A stretch of DNA of 64,000 nt from positions 6,944,001-7,008,000 of the forward strand of contig NZ_CP150302.1 of assembly GCF_038051945.1 (NCBI RefSeq), in the 5' to 3' direction. A program made the translations under genes and the position numbers. Below the pieces are notes generated by a model. It was not told the origin of the DNA, did not search any database, and saw only the letters and a list, made by a program, of their open reading frames with translations. This stretch comes from Paenibacillus sp. FSL H3-0469 (GTDB lineage Bacteria; Bacillota; Bacilli; Paenibacillales; Paenibacillaceae). Shown in pieces: positions 1 to 8,391 of the stretch. Within the stretch, counting starts at the first letter, position 1. Every line of letters begins with the position of its first letter.

Positions 1-1
1 G

Positions 2-163
2 CTAAATCGGTTTCGGACAGAAGAGCGCGGAGATGCCATGCAATGGGTCATTGGTATTTTGATTACGCTGCTCTTGTTCATCGCCGTGTATCTGTTGTTC
101 AAGGCACAGATCAACACCTTTGTGGTGGACAAAATCTTCGGCAAAATGAACTCGCTTGACTAA
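2..163 (+). CDS. TadE-like small membrane protein, 5' end cut by window
   Basis: Only the C-terminal 53 codons are visible, ending in TAA at 161-163; the true start may be at or before the window edge, although an internal ATG lies at 38. The fragment has a charged stretch ending in ERGD, then one hydrophobic segment (WVIGILITLLLF) and a short basic tail. An R-G-x sequence just before the single membrane helix is typical of TadE-like pseudopilins, and the next gene shows the same SERGD-plus-helix layout. The stop codon lies 10 bases before the next start, so the genes are co-transcribed. Probably a minor component of a Tad/Flp pilus; the exact role is unknown. Confidence 0.5.
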   Translation, partial: LNRFRTEERGDAMQWVIGILITLLLFIAVYLLFKAQINTFVVDKIFGKMNSLD

Positions 164-173
164 GGAGCTTGTC

Positions 174-599
174 ATGCGCCGCAGATGGAAACAGTTTATC
201 CGGAGCGAGAGAGGAGACGGTATCATATCCTTCTTCTTTCTGATGCTGATCGTGTTAACGATTGCTTTGATTACGGTGAGCATTGTGCAATATGTGATGA
301 TCCGTTCCAATTTACGTACAGCCGCAGGGGAAGTGCTGCAGATCATGAAGGTGGAGAATGGGGCAGACCATGCAACACGGACCCGGCTGGATGGTTTGCT
401 CCAAAGCATGGGCATGAATCCGGCCATGGTATCGTTCAGCGCTACCCCGAAGCCGGTCCAGCGCGGAGATCTGCTGGAAGTAACGGTGGTTCGGGAGTAT
501 AACGTATTTGCCCTGAAGGCGGTGGGCGTTTACTATACCATACCGATAACGGTTCATGTCTCTGGACTAGCGCATAAATTCTTCAGGACGGGGGATTAG
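174..599 (+). CDS. TadE/DUF4320-like pilus protein
   Basis: The start is ATG 174, chosen because AAGGAG at 162-167 sits 6 bases upstream; an in-frame TTG at 156 would overlap the previous gene and lacks a site. The 141-residue product has a basic N-terminus, SERGD, then a long hydrophobic helix (about residues 14-40), followed by an extracytoplasmic domain of about 100 residues. This is the architecture of TadE/DUF4320 pseudopilins, which are processed by a prepilin peptidase and assembled into or beside Tad pili. It is followed one base later by the next pilus gene. The family call rests on architecture and neighbours (cpaB-like gene downstream); it is not a confident sequence match. Confidence 0.6.
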   Translation: MRRRWKQFIRSERGDGIISFFFLMLIVLTIALITVSIVQYVMIRSNLRTAAGEVLQIMKVENGADHATRTRLDGLLQSMGMNPAMVSFSATPKPVQRGDLLEVTVVREYNVFALKAVGVYYTIPITVHVSGLAHKFFRTGD

Positions 600-600
600 C

Positions 601-1020
601 ATGTGGATTAAGGTCTGCGGGGCCATCCTATTTGGTCTAATCCTGATCGTCTTGGTGATGGATTTACTGGTGGTTGATAGTGTGTATGACTCTACGGGCA
701 GAGCTGTGGAACACGCGATTGATGCGGGCATTATCCGTTCCGGCATCGTGACGGATGCGCAGCAGGGGCTTGTACAACTGGAGCAGAATGCCTTGCGTTC
801 AGCGACTCGGAATGCTTTTATACAGAGTCTGAACTTAAATGCTGCAATGGAGAATCCGGTGATGAAGAGCAGCACCTTTGAGCTTCATCTAACGTATGAT
901 TCCGGGGATGTCCCCTGGATCGATGTGGTCTTTCGCACACATGTCTCCTTCGCGTTGCCTGGTGTTTCATATCCAGTAACCGTTCATCGCAATATTCCTT
1001 ATGAGAGTATTTATAAATAG
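601..1020 (+). CDS. Tad-locus pseudopilin-like membrane protein
   Basis: A 139-residue protein with an N-terminal hydrophobic helix (about residues 5-27) directly after a very short cytoplasmic end, then a roughly 110-residue outside domain. The ATG follows the previous stop by one base and is preceded by GGGGGA about 6 bases away. Size, single N-terminal helix and operon position between a TadE-like gene and a cpaB-like gene suggest another minor pilin or pilus-assembly protein. I do not recognise a specific family. It could also be an assembly chaperone exposed on the outer face of the membrane. Confidence 0.5.
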   Translation: MWIKVCGAILFGLILIVLVMDLLVVDSVYDSTGRAVEHAIDAGIIRSGIVTDAQQGLVQLEQNALRSATRNAFIQSLNLNAAMENPVMKSSTFELHLTYDSGDVPWIDVVFRTHVSFALPGVSYPVTVHRNIPYESIYK

Positions 1021-1041
1021 TGAGGGAGGAAGGTCAAGCCT

Positions 1042-1725
1042 TTGAAGAAGTTATGGAATAAGTATACCCGTAGCGCATTGATCGTCCTGCTTGGACTGAT
1101 CCTTGCGCTGGTTGCGTTTCAGTTCAACAGCCGGAACATTGCGCAGCAGGTGAAAACCAAAAAGATCATTGTCGCTGTCGCCAATATTGATCCGTATATG
1201 CCAATCACCAAGGAACAGCTCAAATTCCGCGAAATAGTGCTTAGCGAAGTGCCGGAAGATGCAATACAAGCAGCCGATGAGCTAGATTTCAGCGATGCCT
1301 ATGCTTCCAAGTATGGATTCATGGCCGGTACTCCGATTCGCAAGTCACTCGTGACCACCGCAGCGGCCTCTGGTATGGGAGCTGCGGTCTCTTTACAAGA
1401 GGGGATGCGGCAAATTGGGGTGAAGACGGATCTGGTCCTGTCTTCCGGGGATGAGGTCAAGCCGGGCATCCTGGTGGATGCCTATGCCTTCGTGTCTGAT
1501 GCGACCACGGGGCAATCGAAAAAAATGATTCTACCGGAGTTGTCGAAGCTGAAGGTAGTGAAACGATTGAATGCGGAAGGGAAAGTTCCCGATCCGGCAG
1601 AGGGTGGAAGCCTGATTCCCTCCGTGATTGTACTTGAGGTAACCCCCCAGCAGGCTGCGCTGCTGATGGAGGCCCAAGAAACCGGGAAGGTCTACCTGCT
1701 GCCAGCAGGCACCCTTCATCCGTGA
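1042..1725 (+). CDS. cpaB: CpaB/RcpC-type pilus assembly protein (SAF domain)
   Basis: The start is TTG 1042, supported by the strong GAGGGAGGAAGG at 1023-1033. The 227-residue protein has an N-terminal membrane helix (about 10-27), then a SAF-like domain (about 40-110) with the typical order: VAVANIDPYMPITKEQL, a middle segment ending in GTPIRKSLV, and a C-terminal CpaB/RcpC domain with GxRQIGVKTDL and GDEVKPGILVDAY. CpaB is an accessory protein of Tad/Flp pilus secretion machinery at the envelope. Its presence identifies the upstream genes as a Tad-type locus; the ATPase and TadB/TadC genes would lie before the window. The next gene starts 11 bases downstream. Confidence 0.75.
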   Translation: MKKLWNKYTRSALIVLLGLILALVAFQFNSRNIAQQVKTKKIIVAVANIDPYMPITKEQLKFREIVLSEVPEDAIQAADELDFSDAYASKYGFMAGTPIRKSLVTTAAASGMGAAVSLQEGMRQIGVKTDLVLSSGDEVKPGILVDAYAFVSDATTGQSKKMILPELSKLKVVKRLNAEGKVPDPAEGGSLIPSVIVLEVTPQQAALLMEAQETGKVYLLPAGTLHP

Positions 1726-1736
1726 GGAGGGCTCAT

Positions 1737-2360
1737 ATGAAGCGAATAAGCTTATGGTTAGGACTGACCCTGCTGTTGGCAAGCGCTCCGGTAACTCATG
1801 CGGAGCAGAGCGGGCCTGAAGAAGCGGGATCAAGCACGGTTATGTCAGCCACCTATGCGGTCTATAATGAGCCCCTTGGTCGTCTCCGAATGGCGGGTCA
1901 GCCAGCGTACCTTACGCTGAGCGCCTCTGGAAATCTACAGTTTAACCAGTCACTAACCCTTATGGTTGAGCAGCAAACCGATGCCAGCTGGCAATACGCA
2001 GTTTCCTTAAATGACTTCACCGTCCGGCATAAGGTGCAGGAAGGAAGCATACAGGCGAGGATTCCAGCGGGGAATGCATCATATCAAGTATCCGGGCTCG
2101 TTGCAGAGGAAGAATCTGGAGGGTTGACAACCGGTACAGGTGTATTTTCTTCCGGATCGCCCCAGATCGTTATGCAGGCAGCAGAAGGTTCGGGGCGCGG
2201 GAGTTACAGCGCTGAACTTCTCCTGCAGGTCGATCTCCCCGCCCTCATTGAAGTTTCAGAAGTGAACAATACCGACCAGGTCTCCCCGGGTGAACAGGTG
2301 GGGCTGCTTGCCGGTGAGTACCGGGCCAGCCTGACGTTTACCCTGGTCAACGGGCTATAG
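1737..2360 (+). CDS. Secreted WxL-like domain protein
   Basis: Start ATG 1737 follows GAGGAGG (1724-1730) by 6 bases. The 207-residue product has a Sec signal peptide (about residues 1-24, ending THAEQ). The rest resembles a divergent WxL domain: a first motif WQYAVSLNDF in the middle and a C-terminal end TFTLVNGL preceded by LAGEYRASL, matching the pattern seen in the genes at 3471-4061 and 4349-7057. WxL domains bind peptidoglycan non-covalently and pair with DUF916 proteins, one of which is encoded immediately downstream. The DARGT motif usual before the first tryptophan is missing here, so this is the most divergent of the three. Likely a cell-wall-attached surface or pilus-tip protein (inference). 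Confidence 0.5.
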   Translation: MKRISLWLGLTLLLASAPVTHAEQSGPEEAGSSTVMSATYAVYNEPLGRLRMAGQPAYLTLSASGNLQFNQSLTLMVEQQTDASWQYAVSLNDFTVRHKVQEGSIQARIPAGNASYQVSGLVAEEESGGLTTGTGVFSSGSPQIVMQAAEGSGRGSYSAELLLQVDLPALIEVSEVNNTDQVSPGEQVGLLAGEYRASLTFTLVNGL

Positions 2361-2385
2361 AGAATATGAGAATTGAGGTTTGAGG

Positions 2386-3474
2386 ATGAAGATAGGATCA
2401 ATTCGTACAATCATGAGGGTATGGGTACTCGGGTTCATCGGCTGTCTGTGGCTGTCTACGGCTGTCCATGCGGACAGTTCTTTTGTCCTATCCCCGGTCA
2501 AAGCTGTAGAAGAAGGCCGGGGGTATTACATGGATCAGGTGAAGCCTGGAGATACGCGGGAGTATACCTTTATCGTTCGCAATGCCAAGGATACGCCGGT
2601 ACAACTCAAGCTGTATCCGGCGGATGCCCTCCCCGCGCAAAATGGGGGTCGCAGCTTCTCGGAAAAGGAGCAGCGACTTCGCTTAGTGGGGTCTTGGCTG
2701 GAGCCGCAAGGCGTGAAAGCAATTACGCTGAAACCGCAGGAAGTGCGCAGTTTGAAGTACACCGTGAATATACCGGAGGATCTCCTCCCCGGCCAGTACG
2801 TGGGAGTGATCGCTGCGGAAGAACTGATCAAGGCAGAAGAAGCGGCTGCGGGTTCAGAGGGGCAGCAGGCTTCAGTGGCCATCGATGTGGTCAACCGCAG
2901 CGGGGTGCAGATGGTTCTGGAATACAAGGCTGATCAGGCGAAGCATGAGATGAGTATTGATGAGTTCAAGCATGATTATGTCAGTACGGGCCACTCCCGG
3001 TTAACTATTAAATTGAGTGATCGCGGAACGATCTTGGAGAAACCCATCGGTAAGATCACGGTCCGTGATGGGCAGGGCCAGATCAGGTATGAGCAGGATT
3101 ACACAGCAGACTCCATTTACGCGGGAAGCACAGCGGATATGGTCTATATTGTCAATGACCGGCTGCTGCTGCCCGATGTCTATGAGGTCAACTACAGCGC
3201 TTCGTTCTCCGGCAAGACGATTAACCGAACATTCACCTTCAAAGTCACGCCTGAGCAGGCGAAGGCTTCTGAGGTCTCGCTAAAAGAGGCTGGGAAGATC
3301 GAGGTGACACAGTCGTTTGGGGATTGGTTGGAGCTACATCTATGGATTGTAGTGGTCATTATTGTAGGGATCATCCTGGGTTTTGCTTTATTGTTCTGGC
3401 TACTGCTGCTGCTATGGAAACGGAAAGAGAAGCAAAAGGAAGAAGAGAAAATTGATCGAGGAGGAGCAATATGA
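2386..3474 (+). CDS. DUF916-type WxL-interacting protein with C-terminal anchor
   Basis: Start ATG 2386 is favoured by GAGG about 8 bases upstream. The 362-residue protein has a signal peptide (about 1-30, ending VHADS), a DUF916-like domain with YYMDQVKPGD and a Y.FIVRNAKDTPVQ beta segment followed by a NGG turn, a second beta-rich domain (about 180-300), then a C-terminal membrane helix (WIVVVIIVGIILGFALLFW) and a charged cytoplasmic tail rich in K/E. This is the layout of WxL-interacting proteins, which tether WxL proteins to the membrane and bind peptidoglycan. Its stop overlaps the ATG of the next WxL-like gene by 4 bases (ATGA), which indicates translational coupling and a working pair. 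Confidence 0.7.
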   Translation: MKIGSIRTIMRVWVLGFIGCLWLSTAVHADSSFVLSPVKAVEEGRGYYMDQVKPGDTREYTFIVRNAKDTPVQLKLYPADALPAQNGGRSFSEKEQRLRLVGSWLEPQGVKAITLKPQEVRSLKYTVNIPEDLLPGQYVGVIAAEELIKAEEAAAGSEGQQASVAIDVVNRSGVQMVLEYKADQAKHEMSIDEFKHDYVSTGHSRLTIKLSDRGTILEKPIGKITVRDGQGQIRYEQDYTADSIYAGSTADMVYIVNDRLLLPDVYEVNYSASFSGKTINRTFTFKVTPEQAKASEVSLKEAGKIEVTQSFGDWLELHLWIVVVIIVGIILGFALLFWLLLLLWKRKEKQKEEEKIDRGGAI

Positions 3475-4061
3475 AGAAAGTATTAATAGGCCTTATGCTG
3501 CTGATGATCTTAGCGGTTCCTGTGTCTGCCAATGCTGCAGATACAGATGAGTCTGAAGTGGTAGTACTGGGGGCGGGGCTGCAAATGACCCAGACGAAGC
3601 CGATATTCTCGGATATCACGCTGGATCTGAAGCAGCTTCAAACGTCAGCAGCATCCAGTAATTTGTATGTCCTGGATGCACGCGGTACGGCAGCGGGGTG
3701 GGGAGTGGTCCTGCGGGCTACTGATTTCAAACTGTCCAAGATGGTAGGAGGACAGGCCGTTGATTTTATTATTCCGGCATCGTCTGTTTCTTTTTCCACG
3801 CAGTACAAGACGGCCATTACAGGAACGCCTATAGATTTTGCAGCAGCCAAAGGAGAACTGGCCAATCATCAGGTTCTCTCCTCCGGAGACAGCCGGATTG
3901 TGGGTGTGGTCCCCTCAGAAGGTGCCGGTACACATCAGTTTGGAATTTCCTATACGCTGAACGTTCCTAAGCTGATTACCGGTAGTAACGGTCAGCATGT
4001 TGGTTTATTACAAGGCACCTATACATCTACTTTTACCTACACTGCTACAGCGGGATTATAA
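3471..4061 (+). CDS. WxL-like domain surface protein
   Basis: The 196-residue protein has a signal peptide (1-23, cleaved near ANA-AD). The remainder is essentially one WxL-like domain: a first motif DARGTAAGWGVVLRATDF, corresponding to the DxRGTGxGWxL of WxL domains, and the C-terminal end GTYTSTFTYTATAGL, in which the second tryptophan is replaced by an aromatic residue. It is translationally coupled to the DUF916 gene upstream. Known WxL proteins are exported, attach to peptidoglycan and form surface complexes with their DUF916 partner. Occurrence directly after a Tad pilus operon suggests a role in surface display or pilus anchoring (inference). Confidence 0.7.
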   Translation: MKKVLIGLMLLMILAVPVSANAADTDESEVVVLGAGLQMTQTKPIFSDITLDLKQLQTSAASSNLYVLDARGTAAGWGVVLRATDFKLSKMVGGQAVDFIIPASSVSFSTQYKTAITGTPIDFAAAKGELANHQVLSSGDSRIVGVVPSEGAGTHQFGISYTLNVPKLITGSNGQHVGLLQGTYTSTFTYTATAGL

Positions 4062-4085
4062 GCAAATTAGGGAGGAATGATCAAA

Positions 4086-4265
4086 ATGGATATAGCTTTA
4101 GTGGGCGACACTATATTATATGTATCTTATACAAGTTGGAAAGAGAGCATTGAAAAAGGCAAAGTGGTGCGAAAAGATTCAAAAGGAGTTCATGTAAAAA
4201 CGCCTGAAGGATATGAGGTGGTTGTTCAGGAGAGGGATGTATATAAAGTTATTAAAAGAAAATGA
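4086..4265 (+). CDS. Small protein of unknown function
   Basis: Start ATG 4086 is preferred to ATG 4077 because GGAGGAA (4071-4077) then has normal spacing of about 8 bases. The 59-residue product has no signal peptide. Its C-terminal half (GKVVRKDSKGVHVKTPEGYEVVVQERDVYKVIKRK, seen here in parts) alternates basic and hydrophobic residues like a small SH3/KOW-type barrel. It lies between two surface-protein genes but looks cytoplasmic; a role in controlling the module is possible but unsupported. I do not recognise the family. Confidence 0.5.
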   Translation: MDIALVGDTILYVSYTSWKESIEKGKVVRKDSKGVHVKTPEGYEVVVQERDVYKVIKRK

Positions 4266-4348
4266 ATGAAAATTATTGTATATATGGGGTGAAAAACAGG
4301 CAATTACGAGTATATGTAGAGGATTGAACAAATAAGGAGGATTGAGTA

Positions 4349-7057
4349 ATGAATAAGAGCAAATCGAACAAAAAGGGGCTACGTTCACTGTATGTAGCCT
4401 TATCATTGGTTCTTCTATTCCCTATACTGCTATCGGGGAATGGAAACAATGCAGAGGGTGCTGCCTTTACTACCATAGACAGCATTACCTATGATCATAA
4501 CGATACGACTTACGGCACTGTGTTCAACCTCTCTGACGGGACTAAGGTACTGCAGAACTACATTTATCCAGTGCAGTCGATCACCGCCGATAAAGTCCGG
4601 ATGTATTTTGAAAACTATGATACTGAAGCAGGTAAAGTGTATTTGCAAGGAACCACAATGTACTCACAGTTAAAAGGCAAAAGTGTTGTAAAGCTATTAG
4701 ACCAGGTTTCTGATTTTCAGGTCATCGAAAATGGCTATTCGTGGTCGATGGCGACTAGCTACAGTTATTTTGCTCTGAAAACGGATGGAACCGTATGGTC
4801 TTGGGGGAAGGGGACCAGTGGACAGTTAGCCATCGGTGGTGCAGCCGATAAAAGCATCCCTACTGAAGTGCTCGATCCGTCCGGAGCAGAGTTGTCAGGC
4901 GTGAAGAAGTTGTTCTATCTTTCAGACAGTTCGATTCTAATCGTGAAAGATAATGCTGTGTACCTTGTCGGAGAGGCATTTGGAAAATCGTCTTTCACCA
5001 CCCCGACCTCCAAGGTAGTCGATGTAACCTCTATCTTTCCGGCCTTCAGTTCAGCAGACAACTTTGATATGAAATTTTTGAATGGACAGAATCATGCGGT
5101 CATAAACACGCGTCCAAGTGGAACTGGATACTCCGATATTAAAGCTAATGTATCTTCTCGCATTTTCACAATCAATGGATCATCCTACACTCTTTCAAAC
5201 TGGTTCACCTATAGATACCCAACGGATATATCTAATGAGTTGACGAGCAATACCTTGATCCCACTACCCAGTAACATCAACCTATCGAATGTACACAGAT
5301 ACATGTCCCCTTGGAGACACGGTGCATCTGATTATTTGCTGCAAGGCTATGTGTCTATTCAAAATGGTGATCTGAGTTACTGGGGTACATCATTGTCTGA
5401 ATTCTATACCTCAGTTTTTTCACCTATGAATGTTATTGATACTGGGGTTACGACTGTAACTTCCGATTCCAGCGGTACTTTTTGGTATCTTAAAAATGGA
5501 AAAGTGTATGCAGTGGGGTTGAATTATCTCGATAGAGCTGGAGTTTCTGGGGGTTCATTAGCAACCCCTGTCAGAATAACCGGACCAGTCAACCAAATCG
5601 TGAACATAACCGATTTGGCTGCTTCAGCAGAAGGTTACACCTATGCGTTAGCAGCTGATCACACGGTAACAGGCTTTAATAAGGCGTCCTATTTCTTTAC
5701 AATGCAAAAAAAGTTTCTTAAATTTTATTCGGTTACGACTCGTAATGGTGCAGCCTATGTATATGGTATTACAGAGGACGGGGTTCTAGAAAAGCTTAAC
5801 GGCAATAGTAGTTATCCTGTTGATGGAGGATTTCCAACAGTATATCCACCTGACTATGTCGCTCCAATTGTACTAGATTTGCCAACAAATACAGTAGCCC
5901 TAGACAAGTTTAATCGTCATGTGATTACCGTGAATTATGGTTCTTCTACCGATATTCAAACCCGTGAGTACTCGGTTGATGGTGGAACAACATGGCAGAA
6001 TTACACAGCTCCCGTAGTATTAAGTCAGCCAGGCGCAATTAGCTTTAAAGCACGATCAGGAGCAGGCGCTACCTCTAGCCCGATCATGTCTCTGGATGTG
6101 ACAAATGATCCTATCGTTATTGCAGCCGGATATCCCAAGGTAATAGACAAGGGCAATGGAACGTATACCGTGGAAAGTGGAACAACACATACCAGTGTGA
6201 AAGTTCAAGTCCGCAATGATAATGGGGCGTGGTCCGACTATACAGGACCCGTTACCTTGTCACAAGGTAGCCATGTGGTGGACACAAGAATCCTAAACCA
6301 ATCGGGAGAAGAACTGGCGACAGGTCAGGCCTCAATTAATGGGCCGACTCCTATCCCAACAGTGGCCCCTACAGCCACTCCTGTGCCGACAGTAGCACCA
6401 ACGGTTGCACCAACACCAACGGCAACCCCTACGGCAATACCCGTGCCTACAGTAGCCCCTACGGTCACCCCGCAACCAACCATAGATCCAGGCTGGGGCA
6501 GTCCGATTGGTTCAGAGGATATTTCCTTTACGGTCCTGGGCGGCGGGTTCAATGCTCAGTTTAACGGGTTACTGCTTGATACGGTGACAATCGGCACGAC
6601 TAATCAGTACCAGGTGCTCAACAGCGTTACTAACTCCATAATTGAAGATAGTCGTGGGACCGGCGCAGGTTGGAACTATTCGCTCAAAATTACCGATTTC
6701 ATCAGTGACCCAGTGGTAGATAACAGCTTGGGAACAAACAGCTTGGTCGTCAAGATGCCTTCCACGGTTTTGAGTGTAGACGTTAAGGATACAACAACAC
6801 TCGTGGGGCAAAATATGAATCTTGGGCTGAATGGCTCCTATGTCTTTAATGCTGAACCCGTAGTCTTGGCGAAAGCAGAGGCATTCCAGGGGATGGGGCA
6901 ATATCAACTGCCGATGAGTTACATGCTCCGTGTGCCGGATAAGGTAGAAGTTGTTTCGGCTGGAGACGGCAGTGCCTATCAAGCTGGAGCCAAAACTGGA
7001 CTTCGTGTGGGAACTTACCGTTCGCAGTTTACGTTTACACTGGCTTCAGGAATCTAG
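4349..7057 (+). CDS. Large exported RCC1-like protein with Pro/Thr linker and C-terminal WxL-like domain
   Basis: A 902-residue protein; ATG 4349 is preceded by AAGGAGGA. Order of parts: signal peptide (about 1-38), a beta-propeller-like region with RCC1-type units (such as YFALKTDGTVWSWGKG at about 145-160, then GQL and a following P-rich turn), Ig/OmpL47-like segments (YSVDGGTTWQNYTAPV at about 540-560 and a related unit near 620), a Pro/Thr/Val/Ala linker (about 665-712), and a C-terminal WxL-like domain (about 725-902) with DSRGTGAGWNYSLKITDF and the end YRSQFTFTLASGI. The WxL-like end should attach it to the wall in the same way as the preceding gene, so it is probably the large adhesin or ligand-binding member of the module. 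It is followed by a strong terminator. Confidence 0.7.
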   Translation: MNKSKSNKKGLRSLYVALSLVLLFPILLSGNGNNAEGAAFTTIDSITYDHNDTTYGTVFNLSDGTKVLQNYIYPVQSITADKVRMYFENYDTEAGKVYLQGTTMYSQLKGKSVVKLLDQVSDFQVIENGYSWSMATSYSYFALKTDGTVWSWGKGTSGQLAIGGAADKSIPTEVLDPSGAELSGVKKLFYLSDSSILIVKDNAVYLVGEAFGKSSFTTPTSKVVDVTSIFPAFSSADNFDMKFLNGQNHAVINTRPSGTGYSDIKANVSSRIFTINGSSYTLSNWFTYRYPTDISNELTSNTLIPLPSNINLSNVHRYMSPWRHGASDYLLQGYVSIQNGDLSYWGTSLSEFYTSVFSPMNVIDTGVTTVTSDSSGTFWYLKNGKVYAVGLNYLDRAGVSGGSLATPVRITGPVNQIVNITDLAASAEGYTYALAADHTVTGFNKASYFFTMQKKFLKFYSVTTRNGAAYVYGITEDGVLEKLNGNSSYPVDGGFPTVYPPDYVAPIVLDLPTNTVALDKFNRHVITVNYGSSTDIQTREYSVDGGTTWQNYTAPVVLSQPGAISFKARSGAGATSSPIMSLDVTNDPIVIAAGYPKVIDKGNGTYTVESGTTHTSVKVQVRNDNGAWSDYTGPVTLSQGSHVVDTRILNQSGEELATGQASINGPTPIPTVAPTATPVPTVAPTVAPTPTATPTAIPVPTVAPTVTPQPTIDPGWGSPIGSEDISFTVLGGGFNAQFNGLLLDTVTIGTTNQYQVLNSVTNSIIEDSRGTGAGWNYSLKITDFISDPVVDNSLGTNSLVVKMPSTVLSVDVKDTTTLVGQNMNLGLNGSYVFNAEPVVLAKAEAFQGMGQYQLPMSYMLRVPDKVEVVSAGDGSAYQAGAKTGLRVGTYRSQFTFTLASGI

Positions 7058-7074
7058 TGTAAGGAAAAAAATAT

Positions 7075-7106
7075 ATAGGCTTCCAGTAAAGGAGGCCTAT
7101 TTTTTC
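7075..7106 (+). terminator. Rho-independent terminator of the WxL module
   Basis: The inverted repeat ATAGGCTTCC / GGAGGCCTAT has a 6-base loop and is followed by TTTTTTC. It lies 18 bases after the stop of the RCC1-WxL gene and closes the operon. Confidence 0.85.
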
Positions 7107-7180
7107 ATCTGTATTTTAGTTAAATGAATGACTTTAAGTCAATCTACAAGTACTAAAATAAAAATTTGGAGGATGATATT

Positions 7181-7534
7181 ATGTTTTTTAAATCCAAGGA
7201 TCAAAATCAAAAAGAGTATTTAAAAGAAATGGAATTTTACAAAGAGGCTAGAGAATTATTAAAGAAGACTTTGATTGATAATCTAAAACTGGATAAGTAC
7301 GGCGACCCTTTCATGATGATTGTTCATAGCCATAAAGGTAAAAAATATGATGGAATTAAAACGGAGATCAAAACGGATTGTGTTATTTGTAAATCAAATA
7401 TGGGGGGGGAAGCACCTGCCAGTGTAATGGATGATGTCAAAAAAGAATTGGAGGCCAAGGGCCACAAAGTAACATATCCCGAAGTTCGGGCGATCAGCGA
7501 TACAGAATTGCAATTTTGGATTAATGTAAAATGA
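7181..7534 (+). CDS. Protein of unknown function
   Basis: Start ATG 7181 follows GGAGGA (7168-7173) by 7 bases. The 117-residue product is cytoplasmic in appearance, with a basic/acidic N-terminal helix and a central segment (FMMIVHSHKGKKYDGIKTEI) followed by CVICKSN, a lone CxxC pair that could bind metal but lacks a partner pair. The C-terminal half resembles an alternating alpha/beta fold. The local base composition is AT-rich. It stands alone between two terminator-like hairpins. I do not recognise the family. Confidence 0.55.
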   Translation: MFFKSKDQNQKEYLKEMEFYKEARELLKKTLIDNLKLDKYGDPFMMIVHSHKGKKYDGIKTEIKTDCVICKSNMGGEAPASVMDDVKKELEAKGHKVTYPEVRAISDTELQFWINVK

Positions 7535-7576
7535 AGATGTTGATCACTTCTACAGAATAATATAATCATATTTAAT

Positions 7577-7615
7577 AGTCCTATTGACAGGCAACTTTGC
7601 CAGTTGATAGGGCTA
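7577..7615 (+). terminator. Terminator-like hairpin
   Basis: AGTCCTATTGAC pairs with GTTGATAGGGCT (several G-U pairs), with an inner GGC/GCC stem. It is followed only by ATTTAT, so it is a weak terminator at best. It separates the unknown gene upstream from the P-loop gene. Confidence 0.45.
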
Positions 7616-7642
7616 TTTATGTTAATTTAAGGAGGATTATAA

Positions 7643-8215
7643 ATGAAGAGTGTTCTTATTTTAGGAGTGGGTCGAGCAGGTAAAACAACATTAGCCGGTA
7701 TGTTGAAAGCCAAGCTGCCTGAATTCAATTTGAGCCATAGTGATGATTTAAAGTGGGCTATGATTCGAGGTGAAGGAAGGGAAGGATACTTCAGGAATAA
7801 TATAAAGGAACAGAAAGAATTTGAGCATAGTGATTATTTCCAAAGGTTTCTTCTGGAATTCTTCATATCCGGATCAAAGACAAATAAATGTATCCTGGAG
7901 AGCGGACAATTACACCCTAAATACGTTAGAGATTATATCCATTGTGATGAACATGTTGTTGTCTGCTTAGGCCATGGTTCTCTTGATCAGCAGGGGATTA
8001 TCGACCTATGCCGCACAAATGATAAAGCGACCGATTGGTCTTATGGTTTATCCCATTCTGACTTAGAACAGCATGCAGGTCATTGGGCTAAAATGAATTA
8101 TGTTTTACATGATGATTGCCTTAAGTATGGCATACCTTATATTGATACCTCCCAGTATCGGAATAAGGTATTGGAAGAGACATTGGAATACGTAAGTAAT
8201 AGGGTGGCTGGGTAA
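7643..8215 (+). CDS. P-loop nucleotide-binding protein (small kinase-like)
   Basis: Start ATG 7643 has AAGGAGG about 10 bases upstream. The 190-residue protein opens with a beta strand and Walker A motif (GVGRAGKT, residues 8-15), typical of small nucleoside/nucleotide kinase-like NTPases. A later acidic segment (HSDDLKWAM) and a beta strand before VVCLGHGS fit the P-loop kinase fold. No specific substrate can be assigned. It is monocistronic and AT-rich. Confidence 0.6.
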   Translation: MKSVLILGVGRAGKTTLAGMLKAKLPEFNLSHSDDLKWAMIRGEGREGYFRNNIKEQKEFEHSDYFQRFLLEFFISGSKTNKCILESGQLHPKYVRDYIHCDEHVVVCLGHGSLDQQGIIDLCRTNDKATDWSYGLSHSDLEQHAGHWAKMNYVLHDDCLKYGIPYIDTSQYRNKVLEETLEYVSNRVAG

Positions 8216-8288
8216 AGGAGCATTTCGCTTTTTTGTTTGTTTCATGAAAGATAAAGAACGAAGCGTGGTGCCGGTTGCCGACTGAACA

Positions 8289-8297
8289 TGCTATAAT
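8289..8297 (+). promoter_or_regulatory. Extended -10 promoter for toxin-antitoxin pair
   Basis: TGCTATAAT is an extended -10 element (TGnTATAAT). No good -35 lies 17 bases upstream, which is usual for extended -10 promoters. It is about 95 bases before the antitoxin start. Confidence 0.4.
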
Positions 8298-8391
8298 CAA
8301 CTCAAACTTGTGATATCATCCTGTGATCCTCAAGTATATATAGAATGATTAGGGTATATACTTTACCAAGTCTAACCTGGGAGGAACGCTG

